A stretch of 8,105 nucleotides of DNA, taken from the NCBI GenBank assembly GCA_039026975.1, contig JBCCLI010000308.1, positions 1 to 8,105 on the forward strand, given 5' to 3'. The DNA comes from JBCBKZ01 sp039026975 (GTDB lineage Bacteria > Bacteroidota > Bacteroidia > J057). Position 1 is the first letter of the stretch. Each line of letters opens with the position of its first letter. The notes beneath the pieces were generated by a model. That model was not told the DNA's origin. It did no database searches and saw only the letters and a program-made list of their open reading frames with translations. The position numbers were made by a program, and so were the translations under genes. Shown piece after piece: positions 1-6,911 of the stretch.

Positions 1-334
1 GATTATCTTTAGGGCATCAAATACATACATAGGGTAAAGATTTGGGAGTTGAGATGTTTTGACACCATTAATCTCTCATTTCTTGCCCTATTTCTCATCA
101 TAAAACATTCTTTTTCAATAAACTAAACCCCGAACTCGCGTAATGTAATATCTAATTACTTGTAATTCAGAATCTTATAGAATGAAGGAAAATACCTTTT
201 GGGGAAGACTATCTAAAGATTTTGAGAAAAGACCTCTTTCTGAAAAAAGCCTTCGTCCAGATCGCCTTACTTTCTGTGGTTCTACCAAAATTAGCCTAGG
301 TTTATTTCGAATATTATCTAAAAGACTATGGGTA
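1..334. other. Non-coding stretch downstream of the methyltransferase gene
   Basis: I see no supportable gene here. An open frame of 79 codons begins at 182 on the plus strand, but it runs antisense into the end of the methyltransferase gene, shows no recognisable domain and is low in complexity, so I do not call it. On the minus strand, downstream of the methyltransferase stop, there is a T-run (GCTTTTTTC, near 240-252) but no convincing GC-rich stem before it, so I do not call a terminator. A short dyad GTAAT-N5-ATTAC lies near 146-160. The stretch is AT-rich and otherwise featureless. Confidence 0.5.
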
Positions 335-1708
335 TTATTGCCTGTAGGTGTGCTTTTTAATTCTCCAATTAACGGGAAAGTGGTTTCTGCTTCTTTTCCC
401 TACGGCTTTAGCCCATCCTAATGCCTGACCTTGATAAGTAATTAGCAGCCACCCTTTATCCTTCGGAGGAGGGATCCTAATTTCCTCTTTTCGTAAATAA
501 GAAATAGCCTGTTCATAAGTAAGTTCCCACATAGGAAGAATATCCTTTCTCAGGATTTCACTTAGAGCTAATTCATGTGAGGGGGCTACATCCATTCGGT
601 GAATTTTACCAGCGTATAGTCCATTAGCTTTTATTCGAAAGGGCTTTTTATGGAATTGAGCATGTGCAGGATGTCTCAGGAATAATTTATCCTGAAATAC
701 TTCAGCTGCTAAATGGGAAGGTGGGAGCGTGTGGGTTGCTAAGAAGGCTGAAGTGGTCTTGTCCATCTTGGCAGGACGAGGGATGATCCAGGAAAAGGCC
801 TCTGTATTCCCCTTTTTTCGGAGGCGAGAAATGAACAGACCTTCACCTTGAAGCTTATGAGGCATGCATCTGTAAGCGGCATATGCCTCTCCTTCTAAGG
901 AAAGAGGAATAGAGCCAAATTTTTCCAGGCCAGGTACAGGTGCTAGGGTTAGTTCTTTAGGGAAACTACGCAGAAGCCATCTGATGATTTCTTCATTTTC
1001 TTCAGGAGAAAAAGTACAGGTAGAATAAATTAAATAGCCCCCTGGTTTCAGGGAAGGTAAGGCGTCAGCTAAAATGCGTTTCTGTCTGGCAGCACATGCT
1101 TCCACAGCAGATTCTGACCACCGCTCTCTACTCTGAGGATCTTTTCTGAAAAGCCCTTCTCCTGAACAAGGGGCATCTACTATTAGGTAATCAAAAAATT
1201 CAGCCATAGCCTGAAAGGCTACAGGATCATTTTGGAGAATGAGCGTAGCGGGATTTCCCCATCTACTCATATTCTCTGCTAGAATTTTAGTTCGGTTAGC
1301 TATCACTTCGTTGGAAACCAGAAAGCTTCCTTCAGGCATAGCACCTGCCAGTAAGGTAGACTTACCGCCTGGAGCAGCACATAAATCCAGGATGGTCACA
1401 GCATCCTTGAATTCACACATTTGATAGAGCATCATGGAGGCGGCTTCCTGCACATAGTAGGTACCAGCATGATAGAAGGGATCCAAGGTGAAAGTAGGTC
1501 GCTCTCGAAGGTAATAAGCATGTGGGTGCCAGGGTACATTAGAAGAGATTAGGGGTAGCTGGTTTTCTACGCCTTTTGCCTTTACTGGGTGAAGGCGGAT
1601 GGAAGAAATAGCTTCTCCTTCTAACACATCTTCAAATTCTTCGTACTCTTCCTGGAGGCTTTCCCGCATCCTGGAAATAAAAGCATGTGGAAGGGCACAA
1701 GTAGACAT
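335..1708 (-). CDS. rsmF: RsmF-like rRNA (cytosine-C5) methyltransferase
   Basis: This 457-residue protein is a Nol1/Nop2/Sun (RsmB/RsmF) family, SAM-dependent RNA m5C methyltransferase acting in the cytosol on ribosomal RNA. SAM-binding motif I is LDLCAAPGGKST at residues 107-118. Motif IV, VDAPCSGEG at 177-185, carries the conserved PC cysteine (C181). Motif VI, STCTFSPEEN at 229-238, carries the TC cysteine (C231), the usual catalytic nucleophile in the family. The C-terminus (about 415-451, with GWLLITYQGQALGWAKAVGKR) matches the PUA-like RNA-binding tail typical of RsmF rather than RsmB. Length is close to E. coli RsmF (about 480), which methylates 16S C1407; the exact target here is inferred. 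The start is the first ATG of the frame, preceded by AT-rich sequence with no Shine-Dalgarno, which is normal for Bacteroidota. The gene is transcribed divergently from the exporter operon and appears intact, with all catalytic residues present. Confidence 0.95.
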   Translation of the reverse strand: MSTCALPHAFISRMRESLQEEYEEFEDVLEGEAISSIRLHPVKAKGVENQLPLISSNVPWHPHAYYLRERPTFTLDPFYHAGTYYVQEAASMMLYQMCEFKDAVTILDLCAAPGGKSTLLAGAMPEGSFLVSNEVIANRTKILAENMSRWGNPATLILQNDPVAFQAMAEFFDYLIVDAPCSGEGLFRKDPQSRERWSESAVEACAARQKRILADALPSLKPGGYLIYSTCTFSPEENEEIIRWLLRSFPKELTLAPVPGLEKFGSIPLSLEGEAYAAYRCMPHKLQGEGLFISRLRKKGNTEAFSWIIPRPAKMDKTTSAFLATHTLPPSHLAAEVFQDKLFLRHPAHAQFHKKPFRIKANGLYAGKIHRMDVAPSHELALSEILRKDILPMWELTYEQAISYLRKEEIRIPPPKDKGWLLITYQGQALGWAKAVGKRSRNHFPVNWRIKKHTYRQ

Positions 1709-1991
1709 ATATGAGAATCTGTTTATGTAAACTAAAGGACTAGAAAATGGTCATTATTTGTGAAAAGTTCATAAGTTCTTTTATGCTTTAATCTGTTCCT
1801 GGTTGGTTTTTATTCTCTTCTACTCGCGCGATAGGATCTTTGGTGAGCTCGTATAAGTAAAGGGGCAGTTTTATTCTAAGCAATTACAAAATCCCTCTGA
1901 AATTTTCCGTGTAAAAATCCAACCAAAAATTCCTGTAGTTCGTTAAAAGTAAAGCTATCAAAAGAGTAGGGTATTACTATTAATACAATTT
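1709..1991. promoter_or_regulatory. Divergent intergenic region, presumed promoters
   Basis: These 283 bases separate the starts of the methyltransferase (leftward) and the exporter operon (rightward), so they should hold both promoters. I searched for the Bacteroidota pattern (TTTG, about 20 bases, TAnnTTTG) and found no good match on either strand, so no element is placed. A weak dyad AAAAG-N10-CTTTT lies near 1758-1777. The 20 bases before the 1992 ATG are AT-rich with no Shine-Dalgarno. No regulator-binding repeat or riboswitch stands out. Confidence 0.4.
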
Positions 1992-3719
1992 ATGGATCAA
2001 GAAAACTCTCTAGTAGGGAAACCCTTAAAAAGATTCTTTAGGCTTCTTTCCCTAGAGAGGAAAGAAATAGGGCATATTTACATCTACGCCATTTTTAATG
2101 GCCTTATTTATTTGTCTCTTCCCCTTGGAATTCAAGCCATTATTAGCCAAGTATTGGCTAATGAGTTATCATCCTCTTGGGTACTTTTGATTATAGTAGT
2201 GACATTAGGGACAGCTGTAGTAGGGGGGCTGCAGATTATGCAGATGTCCATTACGGAGATGATTCAGCAGCGTATCTTTACCAGAGCCTCTTTCGAATTT
2301 GCTTACCGCATTCCAAGAATTAAAATGGAAGCCTTAGCAAAGTATTATCCTCCGGAATTGGTCAACCGTTTTTTCGATACCATGAATGTCCAGAAAGGAC
2401 TACCTAAAATTCTGATTGATCTTTCGACAGCCGCTATTCAAATCATTTTTGGACTAATATTACTCTCCTTTTACCATCCTTTCTTCATCATCTTTGGGTT
2501 CGTGCTGGTATTTCTTCTCTTCTTGATTTTCAGATTTACCGGGCCTAGAGGATTGACCACTAGTCTGGAAGAATCCAATCATAAATATGAGGTAGCTTCC
2601 TGGTTAGAAGAAATAGCTAGAGCACTTAGTTCCTTCAAACTTGCGGGAGAAACAGATCTTGCCTTGAGAAAGACTGATCACTTAGTTTCAAATTATCTGA
2701 ATGCGAGGAAAAAACACTTTCGTGTCCTGATTGCTCAATTCTCTAATATAGTTGCCTTTAAGACCATCGTTACCGCAGGCCTTCTTATTCTTGGAAGTAT
2801 TCTTCTCATTGAACGGAGAATGAATGTAGGCCAGTTTGTAGCATCTGAAATCATCATTTTGATGGTAATCTCCTCTGTTGAAAAATTAATCACCAGTATG
2901 GAAACCATCTATGATGTACTTACAGGTATGGAAAAAATAGGGAAGGTGACGGATCTTCCTCTGGAAAGACACAAGGGGATGGACTTTGAACAGATCAACA
3001 CAGGGCAGGGGATAGACATTCAATTCAAAAATGTAGATTTTAAATTTCCTTATGACCATCATCTCGCTTTAAAAAATGTCTCCTTTGATATTCTCCCGGG
3101 AGAAAAAGTCTGTATCTCTGGTCCTAGTGGATCTGGGAAATCCATGCTACTCAATGTAATCTCTGGTTTATATGAACATTATAACGGAATCATAGCCTTT
3201 AATGATGTTCCGCTAATGAATCTGGACCCCATTAGTCTACGCTCATATATAGGCGATTGTCTGTCTCAAAAAACACTCTTCCGTGGTTCTGTGATAGAAA
3301 ACCTGAAAATGGGGAGTCCAGAGGTTTCTTTCGAAGATGTTCAATGGGCACTTTCTAAACTGGAATTACATGATTTTGTGAATTCTCTCCCCATGGGGCT
3401 AGAAACGGATATAGTTCCTGAAACACCTACCTTACCACAGTCCGTAGTCAGGAAGTTAATCCTAGCAAGATGTGTGGCCAAAAGACCACAGCTGCTAGTT
3501 ATGGATGATTTCTTTTCTATTTGGGAGAAAGATGAACGAGAAAGAATATGTGAATTCCTCACTTGTGCTGAAATGCGTACAGTAGTTTCTGTTTCCAATG
3601 ACCCCACGTTTGCAGTTAAATGTGATAAGGTGATAGTGCTTGAGAAAGGGGCTATTAGAGACGTAGGATCTTTCCAGGAAATTTCTCAAAAACCCTATTT
3701 CGAAAATCTATTCAAATAA
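1992..3719 (+). CDS. ABC exporter subunit (TMD-NBD fusion) with degenerate ATPase motifs
   Basis: This 575-residue inner-membrane protein has the architecture of type I secretion ABC exporters: six predicted membrane helices (about 26-50, 62-85, 138-160, 162-182, 250-272, 277-297), then a C-terminal ATP-binding domain (about 340-575). There is no N-terminal C39 peptidase or peptidase-like domain. Walker A is intact (GPSGSGKS, 377-384), as are the Q-loop Gln (Q426) and the Walker B Asp (D505 in LLVMDD). Three elements deviate. The signature LSGGQ aligns with LPQSV (481-485), anchored by the following LILAR. The catalytic Glu position is Asp (D506), and the D-loop SALD reads SIWE. The switch His aligns with N536 in TVVSVSND. 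The frame is unbroken, so this is not a frameshift artefact. Reduced or altered ATP hydrolysis is inferred; the changes may be a lineage-wide family trait. It is the first gene of the operon with the HlyD-like and TolC-like genes. No substrate can be named. Confidence 0.9.
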   Translation: MDQENSLVGKPLKRFFRLLSLERKEIGHIYIYAIFNGLIYLSLPLGIQAIISQVLANELSSSWVLLIIVVTLGTAVVGGLQIMQMSITEMIQQRIFTRASFEFAYRIPRIKMEALAKYYPPELVNRFFDTMNVQKGLPKILIDLSTAAIQIIFGLILLSFYHPFFIIFGFVLVFLLFLIFRFTGPRGLTTSLEESNHKYEVASWLEEIARALSSFKLAGETDLALRKTDHLVSNYLNARKKHFRVLIAQFSNIVAFKTIVTAGLLILGSILLIERRMNVGQFVASEIIILMVISSVEKLITSMETIYDVLTGMEKIGKVTDLPLERHKGMDFEQINTGQGIDIQFKNVDFKFPYDHHLALKNVSFDILPGEKVCISGPSGSGKSMLLNVISGLYEHYNGIIAFNDVPLMNLDPISLRSYIGDCLSQKTLFRGSVIENLKMGSPEVSFEDVQWALSKLELHDFVNSLPMGLETDIVPETPTLPQSVVRKLILARCVAKRPQLLVMDDFFSIWEKDERERICEFLTCAEMRTVVSVSNDPTFAVKCDKVIVLEKGAIRDVGSFQEISQKPYFENLFK

Positions 3720-3723
3720 CTCC

Positions 3724-3728
3724 AGGAG
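3724..3728 (+). promoter_or_regulatory. Shine-Dalgarno-like AGGAG abutting the adaptor start codon
   Basis: AGGAG sits immediately before the ATG at 3729 with no spacer, which is too close for a standard Shine-Dalgarno. Either it is not used, as is common in Bacteroidota, or initiation involves the following CTG (3732). The MLNIS opening, which I recall as typical of this adaptor family, favours the ATG at 3729, possibly by translational coupling with the exporter stop codon 9 bases upstream. Confidence 0.3.
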
Positions 3729-5120
3729 ATGCTGAATATATCGGATAACAGAGTGGATGAAAGTATAGATAAAGAAAGTTATTCTTCCTTTACAAATATA
3801 CTTAGTCCTAACCTGGCTCATATTCTTTCCTATTGGTTGGTTGGTTTTCTGATTGTATTCGTTGCTGTCCTTTTTGCACCATGGACACAGAATATAAATG
3901 CGCGCGGAAATGTTACCACCCTTAGGCCTAATCAAAGGCCTCAAACCATAGAATCTACAGTAGCAGGAAGAATAGAAAAATGGTATGTAAATGAGGGAGA
4001 TACTGTATCCAGAGGTGATACTATCCTGTACATATCCGAGATTAAGGATGATTATTTTGATCCTCAGCTACTTGATAGAACCAGGGCTCAGATAGATGCT
4101 AAGTCGGGGTCTATTGATTCATATAATATGAAAACCCTAGCACTCAATCAGCAAATAGATGCCCTGGGGGCTACCAGAGACCTAAAGTTACAGGAGGGTC
4201 AAAATAAAATCAGACAGTCCACCTTTAAGGTACAGGCTGATAGCATAGATTTACGTGCTGCGGAGGTAGCTGACTCTATTGCATTGTTACAGCTTAAAAG
4301 ATGGGAGACTTTATTTCAGCAAGACCTAAAGTCTAGAACAGATCTGGAGAAAATGCGGAAACAAAGGCAGGAAGCAACAGCTAAGCGTATTTCTTCAGAA
4401 AATAAGTTAGCTGAATCACGAGTGGCACTGACTAATGCACAGATAGGATTTAATAATATAGCTAATGAATATCAGGAGAAAATAGCAAAGGCAAGATCTG
4501 ATATGCAGAGTGCTAAGTCTGATAGATTTGAGGCTGAAGCTCAGGTTCAGAAGATGGAGAACCAGTATAGTAACTATGCTTTTCGGGCCAATTTCCGCTA
4601 CATAATAGCACCACAGGATGGTTTTATAAATAAAGCATTAAAGTCAGGGATAGGAGAGACTGTGAAAGAGGGAGAGTCTGTAGTGAGTATAGTTCCGCTT
4701 AAGGTAGAATTAGCCGCAGAAATATATATACGTCCTGTAGATGTCCCATTAGTGAAGCGGGGGGAACCTGTCCAGTTAGAGTTTGATGGATGGCCCGCCA
4801 TTGTATTTGGATCAGGCTGGCCTAATGCCTCATTCGGGACGTTCAGGGGAGAGGTGTACGCAGTGGAAAATAATATCAGTGAAAACGGACTATACAGAGT
4901 CCTTATAGAGGCAGCTGATTCTGTTCATAATGGCTGGCCTGAACCCTTACGGGTGGGCTCAGGGGTAAATGCATTTGCCCTTTTAAATGATGTCCCGTTG
5001 TGGTATGAGATATGGAGGCAGCTAAATGGATTCCCACCTGAATATTATGAGGTAGACAGTAAGGAAGAGGATAAGAAGGAGAAAACGAAAAATGGTAAGA
5101 CCAAAGGAACTGGATTCTAA
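3729..5120 (+). CDS. HlyD/MFP-type periplasmic adaptor subunit
   Basis: This 463-residue protein is the membrane fusion (adaptor) component linking the inner-membrane ABC subunit to the outer-membrane channel. A cytosolic N-terminus (1-31) is followed by one membrane anchor (about 32-51). The first half of the lipoyl/barrel-sandwich domain is at about 73-103 (TVAGRIEKWYVNEGDTVSRGDT). A long, charged, Gln/Ala-rich alpha-helical hairpin spans about 110-285. The second lipoyl half is at about 289-320 (IIAPQDGFINKALKSGIGETV), and a beta-barrel domain begins near 325 (VELAAEIYIRPVDVPLVKRGEPVQL, split across 326-350). The C-terminal segment DVPLWYEIWRQLNGFPPEYY (421-440) fits what I recall of Bacteroidota members. 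A lysine/glutamate-rich tail (about 444-461) ends the protein. The start is 9 bases after the exporter stop and the gene ends 1 base before the TolC-like start, so the three genes are very probably co-transcribed. Length and domains are typical and nothing is missing. Confidence 0.92.
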   Translation: MLNISDNRVDESIDKESYSSFTNILSPNLAHILSYWLVGFLIVFVAVLFAPWTQNINARGNVTTLRPNQRPQTIESTVAGRIEKWYVNEGDTVSRGDTILYISEIKDDYFDPQLLDRTRAQIDAKSGSIDSYNMKTLALNQQIDALGATRDLKLQEGQNKIRQSTFKVQADSIDLRAAEVADSIALLQLKRWETLFQQDLKSRTDLEKMRKQRQEATAKRISSENKLAESRVALTNAQIGFNNIANEYQEKIAKARSDMQSAKSDRFEAEAQVQKMENQYSNYAFRANFRYIIAPQDGFINKALKSGIGETVKEGESVVSIVPLKVELAAEIYIRPVDVPLVKRGEPVQLEFDGWPAIVFGSGWPNASFGTFRGEVYAVENNISENGLYRVLIEAADSVHNGWPEPLRVGSGVNAFALLNDVPLWYEIWRQLNGFPPEYYEVDSKEEDKKEKTKNGKTKGTGF

Positions 5121-5121
5121 G

Positions 5122-6561
5122 ATGAAAACGATTTATCTAAGTGGTCTTTTTTTTCTTTTGAGTCTGATAGTTAGTCCTACAGTAGGGAAAGCTCAGCAAG
5201 ATAGTCTACCTGTATTCACCCCTGAGGCATTCCTGTATCTAGTGAGGGATAACCATCCTGTATCCAGGAGAGCTGATCTTTTTCGGGAGCAGGCTAGGGC
5301 TACCCTCAGACAGTCCAGAGGGGCATTTGACCCTAAGCTATTTGGTACCTATGACGATAAGTACTTTGACAAGAAAAATTATTGGAGGCTATTTGAGGGA
5401 GGGCTGAAAGTAGCTACTACTACAGGAATAACGCTAAAAAGTAGTTATGCCTGGAATGATGGGATATTTTTAGATCCCGAGAGAACTATTCCCTCTCAGG
5501 GACAGGCCTTAGTGGGGGCAGTGCTTCCTGTGGCCAGGGGCCTGATGATAGACCAGCGAAGGGCAGCTATACGGCAAGCGAGAAACTTTCAGAACGTAGC
5601 CAGAATAGAGCAAGTCCGGCTGATCAATGATCTTTACTGGCAGGCAGCCAAGTCATATGTGAACTGGACGGTGTCCTCGGCCAACTATAGACTGTTTGAA
5701 GCGGCTGTTAACGCTTCCCAAGTTAGGTTTAATGCCGTTAAGGCTACGTTCTTTTCTGGAGACTATGCGGGTATAGATACTGTGGAGGCATTTACCCAAC
5801 TTCAAAGCTTTGAAGTTCAAAAGCAGGAAGCTTATCTGGCGTACTTAAAAGCCTCTCTGAATCTGGAAACCTACCTGTGGTCAGAGAATGAAGAACCACT
5901 AGAAGTTACTGATCAACTTAGGCCAGTAAGGCTAGAAATATTTCCTATCTCAGTACCTGTTTCGCAGGACTCTATGTTCCAAATTTTGGATAATCTGGAA
6001 GCTCATCCTGATTTACAGAAACTTGCTTTCAAGCGAGTAGACCTGGAGATAGAGAGAAGGTGGAAAGCAGAGCAGCTCAAACCTATTCTGGACCTGGAAT
6101 ATAACTTTCTCTCCTCTGCTAATACCTTTGCAGAAAATACAGTAGATAACTCTTTACAGTTAGGACAGAACTATAAATGGGGGATCAACCTAGAGTTTCC
6201 TCTCTTCCTTAGAAAAGAAAGAGGCGCTTTGGCCTTAACCAAGCTAAAGATTCAGGAACTAGACTTTGAAACAAACCAGAAAGGGTTAGAAGTATCCAAT
6301 AAAATAAAGACTTACTACAATGAACAGCTTTGGGTGTTCAACCAAGTAGAGACTCAGCTAGAAAATCTACAAAATTACAGAAGGCTACTGGAAGGAGAAG
6401 AAGAGAAGTTCAGGGCGGGTGAGAGTACCCTTTTCCTGATCAATTCCCGTGAATTAAAGCTGATAGAGGCCGAGCAGAAAATGATAGGCTTGAAAGGTAA
6501 ATACTTACTATCCCAATATGCCTGGGCTTGGGCCAGTGGCTTCCTGTGGAGCCTATACTAA
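5122..6561 (+). CDS. TolC-family outer membrane channel protein
   Basis: From the ATG at 5122 this is a 479-residue outer membrane efflux protein, the exit duct of the tripartite system. I chose 5122 because it gives a canonical signal peptide (MKTIYLSGLFFLLSL, then SPTVGKA, with probable cleavage before QQD at about residue 24/25) and lies 1 base after the adaptor stop. An in-frame ATG at 5092, with AAGGAG 9 bases upstream, would add 10 charged residues (MVRPKELDSK) and overlap the adaptor. The purine run there is explained by adaptor Lys/Glu codons, so I consider it less likely. Two TolC repeats are visible: long helices at about 145-255 and 290-320 / 365-465, with the amphipathic strand WGINLEFPLFLRKERG near 353-368. 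GESTLFLINSRE (433-444) resembles the conserved C-terminal motif I recall from Bacteroidota homologues. The protein appears complete and is the last gene of the operon. Confidence 0.92.
   Translation: MKTIYLSGLFFLLSLIVSPTVGKAQQDSLPVFTPEAFLYLVRDNHPVSRRADLFREQARATLRQSRGAFDPKLFGTYDDKYFDKKNYWRLFEGGLKVATTTGITLKSSYAWNDGIFLDPERTIPSQGQALVGAVLPVARGLMIDQRRAAIRQARNFQNVARIEQVRLINDLYWQAAKSYVNWTVSSANYRLFEAAVNASQVRFNAVKATFFSGDYAGIDTVEAFTQLQSFEVQKQEAYLAYLKASLNLETYLWSENEEPLEVTDQLRPVRLEIFPISVPVSQDSMFQILDNLEAHPDLQKLAFKRVDLEIERRWKAEQLKPILDLEYNFLSSANTFAENTVDNSLQLGQNYKWGINLEFPLFLRKERGALALTKLKIQELDFETNQKGLEVSNKIKTYYNEQLWVFNQVETQLENLQNYRRLLEGEEEKFRAGESTLFLINSRELKLIEAEQKMIGLKGKYLLSQYAWAWASGFLWSLY
5798..5817. repeat. 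Perfect 20-bp palindrome inside the TolC-like gene
   Basis: The arm AACTTCAAAG is followed at once by its exact reverse complement, with no spacer. It encodes QLQSFEV in the TolC-like protein, in a helical segment. By a simple random-sequence estimate (about 4 to the power -10 per position) a spacer-less 20-bp palindrome is not expected in a window this size, though coding constraint may have produced it. No function is known to me. Confidence 0.6.
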
Positions 6562-6593
6562 CATATTTCAGTTCTCTACACAGATAAGAGATG

Positions 6594-6666
6594 TACCTTC
6601 TATACATAAGCAGGTGCTTATTCTACACACTGTTGTAGCTTGATAACCTTCTGCTTATGGAAGGTA
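6594..6666. repeat. Nested inverted repeat downstream of the TolC-like gene
   Basis: Two outer arm pairs nest: TACCTTC (6594-6600) with GAAGGTA (6660-6666), and ATAAGCAG (6606-6613) with CTGCTTAT (6651-6658). This makes 15 base pairs interrupted only by a 5x1 internal loop. Inside, CTACA (6623-6627) pairs with TGTAG (6634-6638) across a 6-base loop. Competing local hairpins also exist (ATAAGC-AGGT-GCTTAT at 6606-6621; ACCTTC with GAAGGT at 6646-6665). It begins 32 bases after the tolC-like stop. No T-run follows, so it is not a textbook terminator; it could protect the mRNA 3' end, be a structured RNA, or be a mobile-element remnant. No flanking target duplication is visible. Confidence 0.55.
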
Positions 6667-6781
6667 AATATACTGATCCCTCAGCAGTACGCAGGTCATG
6701 AAAGTATTAAAATGACTAAGTAGAACATTTCTGATGAGGCTAGCAAAATGTCTACAGCTATATCTTCCTACAAGGGCAACT

Positions 6782-6827
6782 AGTTAGAATTTACCTTCTT
6801 TATCATACTAGCTGATGCTATCTAACT
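6782..6827 (+). terminator. Possible weak terminator of the exporter operon
   Basis: AGTTAGA (6782-6788) can pair with TCTAACT (6821-6827), enclosing a small TAGC-TGAT-GCTA hairpin (6809-6820). Four T residues (6827-6830) follow on the plus strand. The stem is AT-rich, the enclosed loop is long and the T-run is short, so the assignment as terminator is tentative; it is the only plus-strand dyad with a T-run seen after the operon. Confidence 0.25.
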
Positions 6828-6839
6828 TTTGTAGAATAG

Positions 6840-6870
6840 AAAAAAGACCTGCAAGATAAACTCACAGGCC
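6840..6870 (-). terminator. Rho-independent terminator of the sigma factor gene
   Basis: Read on the minus strand, GGCCTGTGAG and CTTGCAGGTC form a 10-bp stem (three G-U wobbles) around the 5-base loop TTTAT, followed directly by six T residues (6845 down to 6840). This is a classical intrinsic terminator 41 bases past the sigma factor stop codon. No T-run follows on the plus strand, so it should act on leftward transcription only. Confidence 0.75.
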
Positions 6871-6911
6871 CTCCTAACAATTGATAGTTACCTAAGTAAA
6901 AAGTGTACTTG

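Noticed and set aside
146..175. Possible tRNA T-arm-like TTCAGAATC
   Set aside because: The loop length is wrong and no acceptor, D or anticodon arms can be built around it.
182..421. 79-codon plus-strand frame near the window start
   Set aside because: It overlaps the 3' end of the methyltransferase gene in antisense, has no recognisable domain, and its sequence looks like chance AT-rich translation.
3421..3450. Frameshift or sequencing error as the cause of the missing ABC signature
   Set aside because: Neither alternative frame encodes an LSGGQ-like motif, and the expected flanking residues (LILAR, then the Walker B region) stay in the same frame at the normal spacing.
3341..3689. Two minus-strand frames opposite the ATPase domain
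   Set aside because: They are antisense shadows of the exporter reading frame; no plausible protein features.
3708..3944. Minus-strand frame across the exporter-adaptor junction
   Set aside because: It is antisense to the start of a well-supported adaptor gene and has no domain or signal.
4598..4801. Minus-strand 67-codon frame opposite the adaptor lipoyl/barrel region
   Set aside because: Antisense shadow of a strongly supported gene.
6594..6666. Insertion sequence or intact miniature transposon
   Set aside because: No transposase fragment and no target-site duplication flanking the inverted repeat; called only as a structured repeat.
6731..6790. CTGATGAG at 6731-6738, the conserved core of hammerhead ribozymes
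   Set aside because: No proper stem II hairpin closing on GAAA follows, and no stem I/III pairing with a cleavage triplet was found; an eight-base match alone is expected by chance.
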